From Adenanthera pavonina (lineage: Eukaryota > Streptophyta > Magnoliopsida > Fabales > Fabaceae): DNA of 64,000 nucleotides. The notes under the pieces are model-generated. The model was given only the letters and a program-made list of their open reading frames with translations, was not told the origin of the DNA and did not search any database. The DNA lies in NCBI GenBank assembly GCA_026686845.1, contig JAIVEN010000003.1, positions 4,900,501 to 4,964,500 on the forward strand, in the 5' to 3' direction. Positions within the stretch are counted from its first letter, which is position 1, and every line of letters begins with the position of its first letter. Positions 49,202 to 59,519 of the stretch are shown piece by piece. Both the position numbers and the translations under genes were made by a program.

Positions 49202-49500
49202 TGTAACTCTAGCTTGCTTTCATTTTTTAGTGTCATAATCTTTAGTATGATACTTTCTTTGTAAATACCGTTATTTATTGTTATATACAGCCCCTTTTAA
49301 AAAAAAACATAACTGTATGCTTTCCCTGTTTTCATGCTTCCAAAAGATGCTGTCAGACTCAACGTTTCTCCTTTTTTCTAAAATTTTTTTCATATCTTTT
49401 TATTTAGAAGAAAAGGTTATTTTAATGTGTTTCGTCCCGATTATTAATTTACTTTATTTACAGCATATATGCCAAAAGTCCAAGAAAGGATATTGAAATA

Positions 49501-50061
49501 CTCCTTCCGTTCCTCAATATAAGGACAATTGAAGGAGTTTTCGTGTTTCAAAATATAAGGGACACATTGAGTTTATTTGGTGTATCTAATAATTTTTTTC
49601 TAAAAATATCCCTAATTAAGATGACATATTTTCAATATAATTTTGTTTGTATTAACTATTTGATGCAAGAGTTATTAACATTGAATGAGGGTATTTTTGG
49701 AAACTATTTTATATTTCAGGCAAATTTATTGATTTTCTTGGTCTGTGTGGTTTTATCTTTTATCCCTTATACTCTCTTTATTTTTTAATATAAGAGATAA
49801 AATACAAAATCACATAAATTAATGAAAATAATAAATTTATTTGAAATATAAAATAGTTTTCAAAAATACCCTCATTTAATGTTAATAACTTTTATATCAT
49901 GTAATTAATATAAATAAATTATATTAAAAAATACATATTAATTAAAATTATTTTTTTAAAAAATAATTAAATACATAAAATAACCTTATAAGTTTCTTAT
50001 ATTTTAAAATATAGATCATTTTCCTTTTATCATAAAACGGAGGCAATTTGAACAGAGGGAG
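49501..50061. mobile_element. Longer Stowaway-like element
   Basis: The 561-bp unit begins after TA with CTCCTTCCGTTCC. Its right end, reversed, reads CTCCCTCTGTTCAAATTGCC. The right flank is TG instead of TA. The interior is AT-rich, and two short frames inside are not convincing. It is about twice the size of the other MITEs here. Confidence 0.65.
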
Positions 50062-51119
50062 TGCGTTGGTCGATTTACTAATTCAAAATGGTACGGACGG
50101 AGAGCCACGTGATATGCACTCGTGTGGAGATTTCATTTCAGGACGAGACAGGACGACATATCGTACAGGTTAGGATGCTTGCATTCGGTAATTGAACCAC
50201 AAAGAGGAAGATGCATGCATTGTGAGTTCAGTTTCTTTATTTTTTCAAATTACTGAACTTTAACAAAAAGTATAAAATATTAACGAATGCACCTAACTAA
50301 TTATTACAATTATATGTTTAGTTTTATTTGAAATTTATATGCCGAAGTCAAAAAATTAATATTTAATAGATTATATGTATTTTTAAAAAGAATCCGAGCA
50401 ATCTTTGACTGATAATCTGAATTAATTGAGTCCATTCAATTGGTTAATTTATCTCAAGTGTCAACAACCATTATATGGGGAAGAAAATGGGAAACTAGTA
50501 CAAGTTAAGAAAAATTTGGTATCGTTCAAATATATATTATGATTTTTCTAAAGGGATTGGACGTTCGTGCAGTTGCATGCATATGTGGAGGTGCCAATAA
50601 TTAAGCAATTTGTAGTATAGTAGCTTGTAGTGTTTAAACACTGTATATATTTTGTAGATTTTATCTTATCAAGATTCAGTAGTACCACTTTCTCTGTCTT
50701 ATTTTATTTATTATTTTAAAAAATTTTAAATATTTAAATTATCCACCATTTTATATTATCAATAAAATATTAATTATTTTATTTAATAATTTACATTTCA
50801 CTAAAAATAGTAATAAGTAGAATATAAATATTTCTGAACATTTAAATTTAGAATATTTTAATAAAATATTTTTTTTACCAATATAGTAAAATACTATTAA
50901 ATTTTACTATAATTTAAGTTATTTAATATTTTTATTAACCTATATAAAAAAATTTAAAACAATGCATAAATTGGAAATTGCTTTGCTTCTAGCCTCATTC
51001 CTCACCATATGATTGATTAAGACGGAATAATAAATAATAATAATCCTGGTTCAGTTAGTGAGGGAGAGGAAGAGCAAGAGCAAGAGCAAGGCGGTTGAGG
51101 ACTTGAGGGGAAGGAAATT

Positions 51120-51129
51120 GACACGTGGC
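51120..51129. promoter_or_regulatory. Distal G-box / ABRE-like element
   Basis: GACACGTGGC is a perfect CACGTGGC-type ABRE core, about 2 kb upstream of the MYB gene. Its role at that distance is uncertain. Confidence 0.4.
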
Positions 51130-51660
51130 AGTAACAAGGGGAGTAAGGCCGTTAGAAGTTGCGCTCACAATTCCACTTTTTATTGGGTTGACAGGCTGGA
51201 CTGACAATGCCCTTTGCAGCGTTTCTCTCTCAAAATTTGTCGTTTTCTTTGCCTTTCTTTTTTATTTAATAAAAAACTGAAAGTAACCAATTTTTTTCTA
51301 AAAAAATAAAAATTGGGTGGGGGTTGCCTCCACCCCAGTCACTACCAAATGCTGTCCAGGCTGTTTGAGTCAAAAGTTATCCCATGCACCACCCATCGTG
51401 CCGCCCCTACGCAAGCCTTCAGTTGTCTCCACAATAATTTCCTTTTTTTTTTTTTGGTTAAACCATGAATATTGTTTTTTAATTGAATTTAATAAAAGGG
51501 CTTATATGCTGATGCATTTCACAAAATTTCAAAACTGACAACATACTCATGTATTACCGTTAAAAAGTTCTTTATTTCGGGCATTTAAAGGGGAGAAACT
51601 TTAACAACCGAGCAGACAGACATTTTTTCCCAGCAGCGTATTATGTACGAAATTTAAGAC

Positions 51661-51676
51661 AGAGAGAGAGAGAGAG
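51661..51676. repeat. (AG)8 microsatellite
   Basis: Eight AG units. Confidence 0.95.
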
Positions 51677-52153
51677 CTAAATGATTTTGATTTCTACAAA
51701 TCATTATTTGACGTTCTTTTTTTTCTAATAAAGAAATGGCAGATAAAAAAAACATTCCCATTATCACCGTCTGGACACCAAATTTTAACATTAAGTGATC
51801 CAACCCCTACCTTCGACCCATTACTTAACCTTATTTTATTTGTTCTTTATTATAAAACATATGAAATTTATACTAGTATCATCTAATTAAATAAAATGAA
51901 GATCATAAAAATATTTTAAGAGATGCGGTTGAAGAAGTAAGGTCACTTTTACTTTCTCTGTTTTTAATATCGGAAATTTTTACTTAGCGGTTGACTACAG
52001 TCTGGACATGAGAAACAGAAAACGGGAACCAAGACTTGAATGAAAAAGGAAAAGCCGCTCATACAAGTCGGTTGATATAATAAATTGAAAAAAAGAAGAA
52101 GTGGTGTGTGCATATATATATATATATGTATGTATGCATATTATATGTGTATA

Positions 52154-52416
52154 CCCTTTTCTATATGTATTATAGAGTATTTTGTAAGTTAATTTCCTTA
52201 TCCAAAATATAGAGTTTTTGGTATTTTTTTTTTATTTTATATTTGGCTTTAATTATTTCTTACTTTTCATTTATAATCCTATAAAAATAATAAAATGAGA
52301 TATTTAATAATAGTAAAATAAAAAATATTAATATGTTTTGTTTTAATTTAAGATAAAAATAATTTTTTTAATATAAATATAATTGATATAAAATAATGTG
52401 GATCGGATGAAGTGAG
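52154..52416. mobile_element. Stowaway-like MITE, family copy 3
   Basis: The 263-bp unit has TA on both sides. The left end is CCCTTTTCTATATGTATTAT and the right end reversed is CTCACTTCATCCGATCCACA. The interior matches the copies at 23428-23695 and 13035-13297. It lies about 0.74 kb upstream of the MYB start codon. Confidence 0.7.
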
Positions 52417-52806
52417 TATATATATCTAAATAGCTGAAAAAGAAAAAAAACAAAAAATCAGAAGAACGAAAAGCGTGATATAGTAAAGAAAAAAGATACT
52501 AATGGGTATTTGGTAAAATACTAAGAGATTTTACCTATTTTTTTAGGGTTAAAATTTCAATTTTTAAGGGATATAATAATATTAAAATAATTAAAACCTT
52601 AAAAAAAATTTTTTATCAATATCCATGAATCATTATAAAATTCTACATAATAGGATTTTGATTAGTTTGAGACATATAAAAAACTTAAAACATCTTAAAA
52701 TATTAAGTGATGAAATATAAAAAAAAATTAAAAGAGATATTTTGAGGAAGGTAACGGAGTAGGAAGGAGAATAGCCACTTATTACTGGGCGCCGAGAGCG
52801 TGACCA

Positions 52807-52847
52807 TACGTGTAACTCTCGCATGCTGCCATTTGACGCGTGTCACC
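52807..52847 (+). promoter_or_regulatory. ABRE plus CE3-like coupling element upstream of the MYB gene
   Basis: TACGTGTA (ACGT-core ABRE, 52807-52814) is followed 20 bp later by GACGCGTGTCACC (52835-52847), very close to the CE3 coupling element of ABA-induced genes. The pair lies about 95-130 bp before the TATA box. Known ABA induction of MYB44-type genes fits; actual function is inference. Confidence 0.6.
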
Positions 52848-52940
52848 GTGACAGCTGTATTCTATACTAACTGACTTGCCTGGAACAATCCTCGTCACCC
52901 CTCACTCCCGCCGGTTTAAACAGTCATCCTTATCCCTTCC

Positions 52941-52948
52941 TATATAAA
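52941..52948 (+). promoter_or_regulatory. Probable TATA box of the MYB gene
   Basis: TATATAAA within a pyrimidine-rich context (CCTTCC...TCCCCTCC), 212 bp before the ATG. Transcription would start near 52975, giving a 5' leader of about 180 nt. Confidence 0.75.
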
Positions 52949-53152
52949 TCCCCTCCTTTCTCTGATCTAACTTTGACTACCCATTTTGCTTAATTTTAAT
53001 TTATCATTCCATCCATTTTAGTAATACCCTAAAAATTTATTTTTTTTTTTTCGTTTCTTTCGCTCCATATCTGTTTTTCAGATAACACTCAGCCCAGGTA
53101 GAGAGCCATAGCTAGAGCAGTAGTATTCCCTCCCAGGCTGCTTTTCATTTCC

Positions 53153-54109
53153 ATGGCTTCCCTGAAGAAAGACCTCGATCGTATTAAAGGCCCGTGGAGT
53201 CCTGAGGAAGATGAAGCCTTACAGAGACTCGTTCAGACTTACGGCCCTAGAAACTGGTCTCTCATCAGCAAGTCCATTCCCGGTCGATCCGGCAAGTCCT
53301 GCCGTTTACGGTGGTGCAACCAGCTCTCTCCCAACGTCGAGCACCGGCCATTCACGCCCGAGGAGGACGACACCATCATCAGAGCACACGCCAGGTTTGG
53401 CAACAAGTGGGCCACGATCGCTCGCTTGCTCCTCGGTCGCACCGACAACGCCATCAAAAACCACTGGAATTCTACTCTCAAGAGGAAATGCTCCGCCATC
53501 ACCGATCCTTTCAATCCCGAAACCAATGGCCACCAGCCTCTCAAACGATCCGCAAGTGTCGGTGCCGCCACTACTATCTCCGGGTTGTACATGAACCCGA
53601 GTAGCCCATCCGGATCCGATTTGAGCGATACCAGTTTGCCCGCTATGTCTCCCACTCGGGTTGGCGGACCCTTTGCGAGGAACGCCGCCCCGGTCCTCTG
53701 CACCCAACAACCAGAAACCGCCTCTTCCGTCCACGATCCACCGACATCACTATGTCTATCACTGCCCGGATCCAATTGCCGTGAGGCCTCTACCCATGGA
53801 TCCGGATCGCATCAAACTGCCAGCCCGACACAGTTACAGGCAAGTCAACCATTGCCAGCGCCTGCAGCACAAGATGTAGGAGCATCAGTACAGCGAGTGT
53901 TTGTGCCAGCTCAGAGCAGTCAGATATGTGATCAGTTTGGTCGTGAGAAACAATTCTTCAGCGCCGAGTTTTTGGCGGTGATGCAAGAGATGATAAAGAA
54001 GGAGGTGAGGAATTACATGTCTGGGATAGAGCCGAATGGTCTGTGTACTCAGATGGATGCCATTAGAAACGCTGTGGTGAAGAGTATTGGAATGGGCAGG
54101 GTCGACTAG
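53153..54109 (+). CDS. R2R3-MYB transcription factor, subgroup 22 (MYB44/70/73/77-like)
   Basis: This intronless 318-aa nuclear DNA-binding protein probably regulates ABA, stress and auxin responses. R2 spans about residues 11-59 with W15, W35 and W54; R3 about 63-110 with F67, W86 and W105. The recognition helices carry SGKSCRLRW and GRTDNAIKNHWNSTLKRK. Subgroup 22 motifs follow: GLYMNPSSPSGSDLSD at about 144-159 and a conserved FFSAEFLAVMQEMIKKEV near 268-285. LCLSL (200-204) matches an LxLxL (EAR) repression motif. Ser-Pro sites at 151-152 and 166-167 are candidate MAP-kinase targets. The basic stretch at 108-113 may aid nuclear import. The length and single exon are normal for the group. 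R3 has Leu94 in ARLLLGRTDN where relatives I recall have Asn. Which of the four paralogues it is cannot be decided. Confidence 0.95.
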   Translation: MASLKKDLDRIKGPWSPEEDEALQRLVQTYGPRNWSLISKSIPGRSGKSCRLRWCNQLSPNVEHRPFTPEEDDTIIRAHARFGNKWATIARLLLGRTDNAIKNHWNSTLKRKCSAITDPFNPETNGHQPLKRSASVGAATTISGLYMNPSSPSGSDLSDTSLPAMSPTRVGGPFARNAAPVLCTQQPETASSVHDPPTSLCLSLPGSNCREASTHGSGSHQTASPTQLQASQPLPAPAAQDVGASVQRVFVPAQSSQICDQFGREKQFFSAEFLAVMQEMIKKEVRNYMSGIEPNGLCTQMDAIRNAVVKSIGMGRVD

Positions 54110-54678
54110 AGAAGGATGATGGTACTGCTTCCGGCGCAGCAAACTAAGCATGAATCAGAGGGGAGAGAGACGACAAGCGAACCAGAAACCATCCTGTTTT
54201 TCTTTTCTTTTAATTTTAATTTTAACCCCCTTTCCCATTACACCGAAAGAGGAAAGAAAAAAAGTAATAAGAATTTCGGTAATGTACAGAAGGACATATA
54301 TGAGGGAGTTTCAGAAGAGAACGACAGTCAAAACAATGGTCTAATGTGAATTTGTTAAACTATAGATTTCTTTTTCAAACTCGGAAAATGAAGAAAACAA
54401 AATGGTAGTATTTGATTGTGGACGGAAAAATAGAATTATTTTTTAAAAAATGTTTTTGGTATTGCAAAATTAATTATAATTTCAATGACGAACAAAGAAA
54501 TAGAAAAACATAGCCCTAAAACTTAGGAATTGTGCAGACCAAGTTATTGGACTGACAGAAGCGACATAAGTCACAACTGTTTTTGTATGTATTCATTAAT
54601 TTGAAGGAAGAATAATTAGAGTTTCTCTTTGAAACGAAAAAGGGGGTCCAATACGAAAAAATCTTTCTCCGTTACTAG
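54110..54678. other. MYB 3' flank
   Basis: This is the trailer and spacer following the MYB stop. A U-rich stretch at 54195-54240 may lie in the 3' UTR. No clear AATAAA signal and no further gene is seen before the hAT element. Confidence 0.5.
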
Positions 54679-56138
54679 CAGGGTTGAGCGAAACAGAACC
54701 AAAACTGAGCATCGAATTGAATAAAATGTAATTCAGTTTTTTTTGTTTGATTTTTGGTTTATAATTGATTATTTTTTTAGTTAAATTCGATAATATCGAT
54801 TCGGTTCGGTTCGATTGTAAGTGTAGAAGACCGAATAGGCCTAAATATATATATCTATATATTTTTTTCTAGTTTTTTTTTAAGTATTAGAATTAAGTAA
54901 TTTAAGCCTCCTTCCTTCTTCATGCATCCTAGCCCAGCCCACTAACTACCCAAATTTGGCCCAATTTTGAAGCCTAATAACCTAAGTCCCATTTACACTT
55001 TAATGTTTAATCCCCAATTCACAATTCCCCATCATGTTCGATAGACTCAGTCCGTGTGTGAGCATGCTGCTGCTACTGCATCCTATGTGTCTAGTTGAAA
55101 CCCTAAATCCCCCTTCGGCCTTTCCTTGTGTTGCGTCTCTCCCTCCTGCTCCTAAACTCTGAGAGGTTCCGGTGCTACGGATAGAAATTCTTAGCAACAA
55201 ACTCAGCCTCTTTATTGTCCTGTCCACTCCTTTTCTCTGCTTTGCTTTTAGCCTTTCACTCTCGTTCCGTTCCCCGACTCGGCTCCAAGCCTCCAACTTC
55301 GTTCTTCACTTCTGGTTTGATTCCTCACTTCCACTTGCCTTTTCTTCACTTGGGAATATATAATGTAGCATCCAAATCTATAAAGGAGACCAAGACTTTG
55401 CTGTATGTTTTTTTTTTGTTTTTTTCTTTCTTCTCCAGACATTGTTGGTTTAATAGATCTCAAGCATCCTTTCCCTTAGTGGTGGCAGGCCGGTAGCAGC
55501 TCCCTCTTGTTGAAATTTTCTTTTTTTTTCTTTATTCAATAAATCAGTTAGTCTTAAGTTTTTTTCTCTCTAGTGTTTCCGCAATAAGCCGATAAACAAT
55601 TAAAAATATTATGGCGTTATCAAATTATATCCATGCATTATATATTACTTCCATCCTGTGGAGCTCTTAATTTTTTCTTGGTTTAGTAGTACACAGATTT
55701 TTTGATACAAATAAGTGAATGACTCGAATCATTATTCCTTTTTATTCTTCTCTCATGCTTTCCAAAATGCAACAACATTTAAATTTGAAGTGGGAAATTT
55801 TTTTATCAAATATAGCATGAGCAAGAGGGATTTGGATTATTTACATATTTTCTCTTCATACCTCTTTCACACACAAGCTCTTTCATTGATTGTGATTCAA
55901 TGATTGAAAAAATAGTTTATAGATGGATAAAATATTTAATTTAATGGTTTATATTTTTTGTTATGAGTAGATATTTCTTAAAAATAATCTATAATGATTT
56001 ATTTTATGGTATTAGATGTCATGCCATGGTGAAACTGGGGGTGCCACTAATGGAGCAACTAGAGATGCTATTAAGAGTACTTAACCTCAAGTTCAAGCAT
56101 CCAGTGAGGCTTTAACTTAAAAAGGGAAAAGAAAACTC

Positions 56139-57300
56139 ATGAAGCTAAGATCTAAAGTTTGGGATCATTTCACAAAATTTGTCAATGAGAACAACGATGT
56201 TAAAGGTAAGTGCAATTATTGTGCAAGAGAATTTCACTGTGATTCAAAAAAGAATGGCACTAATGCACTGAAAAACCATATGGTTGTCTGTAAGAAATGG
56301 CCTTCTCCTAAGGAATCTAGACAATCACACGCGCATTTTACTGCACATGATGATGTAGTCCTTACTAGTTGAAAATTTGATCAAGAGGCCACTAGGAAAG
56401 CCTTAGCATGTATGATCATTACTGATGAGCTACCTTTCAAATTTGTTGAGGGGGTGGGGTTTAAGTGGTTAATATCTATTGCTCAACCTAAATTTGAGAT
56501 TCCTTCTAGATGGACTGTGTCCCGTGATTGCTTTGGAATTTACATAGATGAAAAGATTAAATTCAAGGATTATCTAATTAGCAAGAAGCAAATGGTTTAC
56601 CTCACAATAGACAGTTGGACTTCAATTCAAAGGATCAATTACATGTGTATTACAGTCCATTTTATAGATGATAATTGGAAATTGAATAAGAGAAATTTAA
56701 ATTTCATTCCAATTTCTAGTCATAAGGGGAGAGAGATTGTAATAGAAATTGAAAAATGTTTGCTTGAGTGGGGAATTGATAGGGTATTCACTATCACAGT
56801 GGACAATGCAAGTTCTAATAATGTCACCGTTATGTATTTGAAAGAAAAAATTAACAATTGGGGTTGTTCTGTTATGAAATGTATGTTCTTATATGAGGTG
56901 TGTTGCTCATATAATCAATTTGATTGTCGTTGATGGACTGAAGGAAGTAGGAAGTAGGAAGTTCAATAAAAAAGGTTAAGGAAGCTGTTCGTTTTGTTAG
57001 GCAATCCCCTCTCAAGATGAAAAAGTTTAAAGAGAGTTGTGATGATGAAAAGATTCAAAGTAAGCAATTATTGAGTTTGAATGTCTTTACTAGGTGGAAC
57101 TCTACCTATTTGATGTTGAAGACAGCCCAAAAATTTGAGGCTACCTTCAAGAGGTTTGAAGATAAAGATCCTTACTTTCGAATTGATCTTGAAAGTAAGA
57201 ATGGGGTGCCTACTACTGATGATTGAGTCAATGTTAGGAAGTTGATGATGCTTTTGAGTCATTTTTATGAGTTACCCTTGCGTATTTCTGGTACTTTATT
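56139..57300 (+). pseudogene. hAT transposase, N-terminal and core part
   Basis: It is of the RICESLEEPER/DAYSLEEPER type, which cuts and pastes DNA. A BED zinc finger (CNYCAREF ... ALKNHMVVC) lies at 56190-56310, followed by an in-frame stop at 56370-56372. The same frame continues with ELPFKFVEGVGF, LTIDSWTS (first catalytic Asp) and TITVDNASSNN (second Asp). A frameshift near 56890 interrupts the CAHIINL segment. FTRWNSTYLMLKTA and a stop at 57224-57226 follow, then the LTR. There are at least three lesions besides the insertion, so the gene is dead. Confidence 0.88.
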
Positions 57301-57305
57301 AGTGA

Positions 57306-58812
57306 TGATGTGTCCATTTTATACATAAAAAATACCCATATTTAAGCTATAAATTATATCTAAATATGTTTAAATTAGTATATTTTGGTATCATTTGACA
57401 TAATTTTGTGTTTCATGACATTATAGGTTCATTTGGAAGCATTCGGAGCAAAAGCGTTACAAATCATTCATGCTGAAAAGTTTTGACACTTTTCAGTATT
57501 TTAATTATAACTCTCACATATGAACTCCGATTGAGGTGATTTAAGACGCTTTGGAAAGATAATACATAGATCTACAACTTTTATGTTTTGAGTTTTCCAA
57601 AATTCTAACGTTATCATGGTAAAAATTGAACTCAAAATATCAACATGAGCTGATGATGTTATGAAGCTAGAGGTGCACTGTCTGTACAACAGTATCCACC
57701 CGGCGCAGGGTCAAACACATCCGATGCCAGGTCAACACGAATTTTGAGTGTTTATGCCTTCTGGAACTACTCGACGCCATATGGGATGAATATATGGCCA
57801 CCCGGCACCGGGTCAAGCACGAAAAGCCCATAAAAACTCGTTTTTGACGCGTTTTGGTGATGTTTTGGGCTTTTATGAGCTTCTAAATTTTTCCTATATA
57901 AGGATATATGATCAAAACACAACAGGAGATTAAGAAACGCACTCAAAAGTCAGGAAACACGGTTTTAAACGTATATGGGAGCAACTAGAAGCATCTTATA
58001 GAGAGAGAAAGGAAATTTGGGGAGTATTAGTGATAGATTTATTCTTCTCTAATATGACTCTATTTTCTTATTATTTTCACAATGATTTGGGATTTTAGTT
58101 ATGATTTAATTTTTATTTCCATGAGTAGCTAAATTTTCCAAGTCGGGCGTGGGGATGTAGCCTGACTGGGATGGATTGGATTTGTTTCTCTAGTTAAGAC
58201 TCTTTGATTTGTTTTTCAAGTTATATTTAATTTATCTTTTTATTATATTTATTTCTTTTGTTCATTCATGTAGATTTTATGCTTGATCACCATAGAATCT
58301 AATTAATGGGTAAACTTGATAGACTGAGAGGAGAAGAGTGAACCTAGATTTAGAGAGATAAACATGATTAACTAATCTAAAGATATAATTAAGAATTCAT
58401 GGTGATATCTGTTGTAGTTTTCAAGGTTTAATTAGAAAATTTAGTTGCGCGATAGTGAATTGAATCCTAATTAAATTAGGACTAATTGACCGAGAGGTAA
58501 TTAGGACGCTTTAGAAACAACAGTCACTATAATTATACAGAGTCTACCTAAGAAATAAAATTTAGTTATCTCATAAGGTGAATCATGATCCCTTGACGTT
58601 TCTAGGACTGAATCAAAACTCAGACATCATTTTATTTCCTAGTTTTTTTTTATCTTTTTAATTTGAATTATCAATTTGATTATTAATTAATTTTTGGGAT
58701 TAAAAGTTTGGACTATAAATTTACTACCACCCTTAGGTTCGACTTTTGAAATACTCCGGAGATATTTTTATTACTACGATCGACCCTGTATACTTGCAGG
58801 ATATCCCGATCA
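57306..58812 (+). mobile_element. Athila-like solo LTR (copy A2) inside the hAT element
   Basis: The 1507-bp block runs from TGATGTGTCC to CCCGATCA, flanked by AGTGA at 57301-57305 and 58813-58817. It aligns end to end with A1 (38921-45506 minus its nested insert) and preserves the empty site for the Ogre-like insertion. A TATA box CTATATAAGG lies at about 57894-57903. It has one copy of the unit duplicated in A1 and no internal coding, so it is a solo LTR. Confidence 0.92.
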
Positions 58813-58817
58813 AGTGA

Positions 58818-59516
58818 CATCCAATAGCTTTTTCCATGAAATTTATATGTTATATCACATGTTGGATGAGTGGAAAAAAGAGTGATGATTGGGAGTTAGT
58901 TTTGATGGTTTCTAAAATGAAAGAAAAATATGACAAATATTGGGGGGAACTTTCAAAGATGAACCAACTTATTTATGTTGCTGCTATTCTTGATCCTCGA
59001 TATAAATTGGAGTGAGTGCAATATGCACTTTGCAAAATGTATGTTGGTGAACAATTGGGGATACAAGTGAATGATGTGTTGTTTTCTTTGTATAATGAAT
59101 AAAAGGAAATGATTTCTCCTTCCAAAATTGAAAAGGAACAACTTTTGGCTGAATTAGAAGCTGATGTTAATGTTGATGATCCTGCTGCGAAGGTGAGAAA
59201 ATTGGTTGAATAGGAAAAGAAAAAATTCATGAGTAAGCTCCTTGGTAGAAGAACTAGTAGAATTGAAATTGAAAGATACTTAAATGAAGAAATTGAGATG
59301 GATAGGGATGATTTTAATATTTTAACTTGGTGGAAGTTGAATAGCCCTAGATTCTCTATTCTTTTATGTTTAGTACTGGAGGACGAGTTTTTGATGCATT
59401 TAGAAGTTCTTTAACTCCTAAAGTTGTGCAATCTCTTATTTGTGCTCAAGATTGACTTCGGCATTGTCTTCTAGTTGAAGTAGAAGAAGATTTGGATGAT
59501 GTTCAACGGATAGAAA
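58818..59516 (+). pseudogene. hAT transposase, C-terminal part
   Basis: It resumes after the LTR with HEIYMLYHMLDEWKKE, a stop, then MKEKYDKYWGE, AAILDPRYKLE, RRTSRIEIERYLNEE and DDFNILTWWKLNSPRF. The last blocks are the hAT dimerisation region. A short deletion joins FSILLC to a TGGRVFDAFRSSLTPKVVQ-like stretch (about 59370-59430) ending near LICAQD-stop. Several stops confirm decay. Confidence 0.85.
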
Positions 59517-59519
59517 AAT

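Larger units (their letters stand above)
35198..49330 (+). mobile_element. Near full-length L1-like LINE split by nested LTR insertions
   Basis: Three collinear plus-strand blocks, 35210-38920, 45512-47236 and 48895-49307, read as one LINE of about 5.8 kb. They cover a gag-like ORF1 with zinc knuckle, then ORF2 with endonuclease, RT and zf-RVT-like region. The end is a short A9 tract (49299-49307) after a long untranslated tail. A 12-bp repeat GCTTTCCCTGTT lies just upstream (35198-35209) and just after the A tract (49319-49330), a candidate target-site duplication. Both interruptions are solo LTRs, and removing them and one TSD copy rejoins codons in frame. Many stops and small shifts show the LINE is old relative to its guests. 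Confidence 0.9.
50062..52800. other. Intergenic region and distal MYB promoter
   Basis: I see no gene. 50690-50960 resembles the AT-rich MITE at 15326-15598. A G-box/ABRE lies at 51121, an (AG)8 tract at 51661-51676 and a TA-flanked MITE at 52154-52416. Short frames are AT-driven. Confidence 0.55.
54679..59516 (+). mobile_element. Decayed hAT-superfamily transposon
   Basis: A likely 5' terminus CAGGGTTGAGCGAAACAGAA is at 54679, preceded by GTTACTAG as possible 8-bp duplication. A GC-richer non-coding 5' region (about 54900-55500) and AT-rich sequence, perhaps an intron, follow. Transposase remnants run from 56139 to about 59516 with a BED finger and hAT core and C-terminal dimerisation segments. 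I could not find the matching 3' inverted terminus or TSD, so the right limit is only the end of recognisable coding. It is split at 57306 by an Athila-like solo LTR. Confidence 0.8.

Noticed and set aside
53239..53775. Antisense open frames of 142 and 178 codons inside the MYB gene
   Set aside because: They are shadows of a GC-rich coding exon; the sense frame has all MYB motifs.
55000..55500. Possible host exon in GC-richer sequence upstream of the hAT transposase
   Set aside because: Open frames are short, overlap on both strands and lack domains; the location fits the non-coding 5' region of the hAT element.
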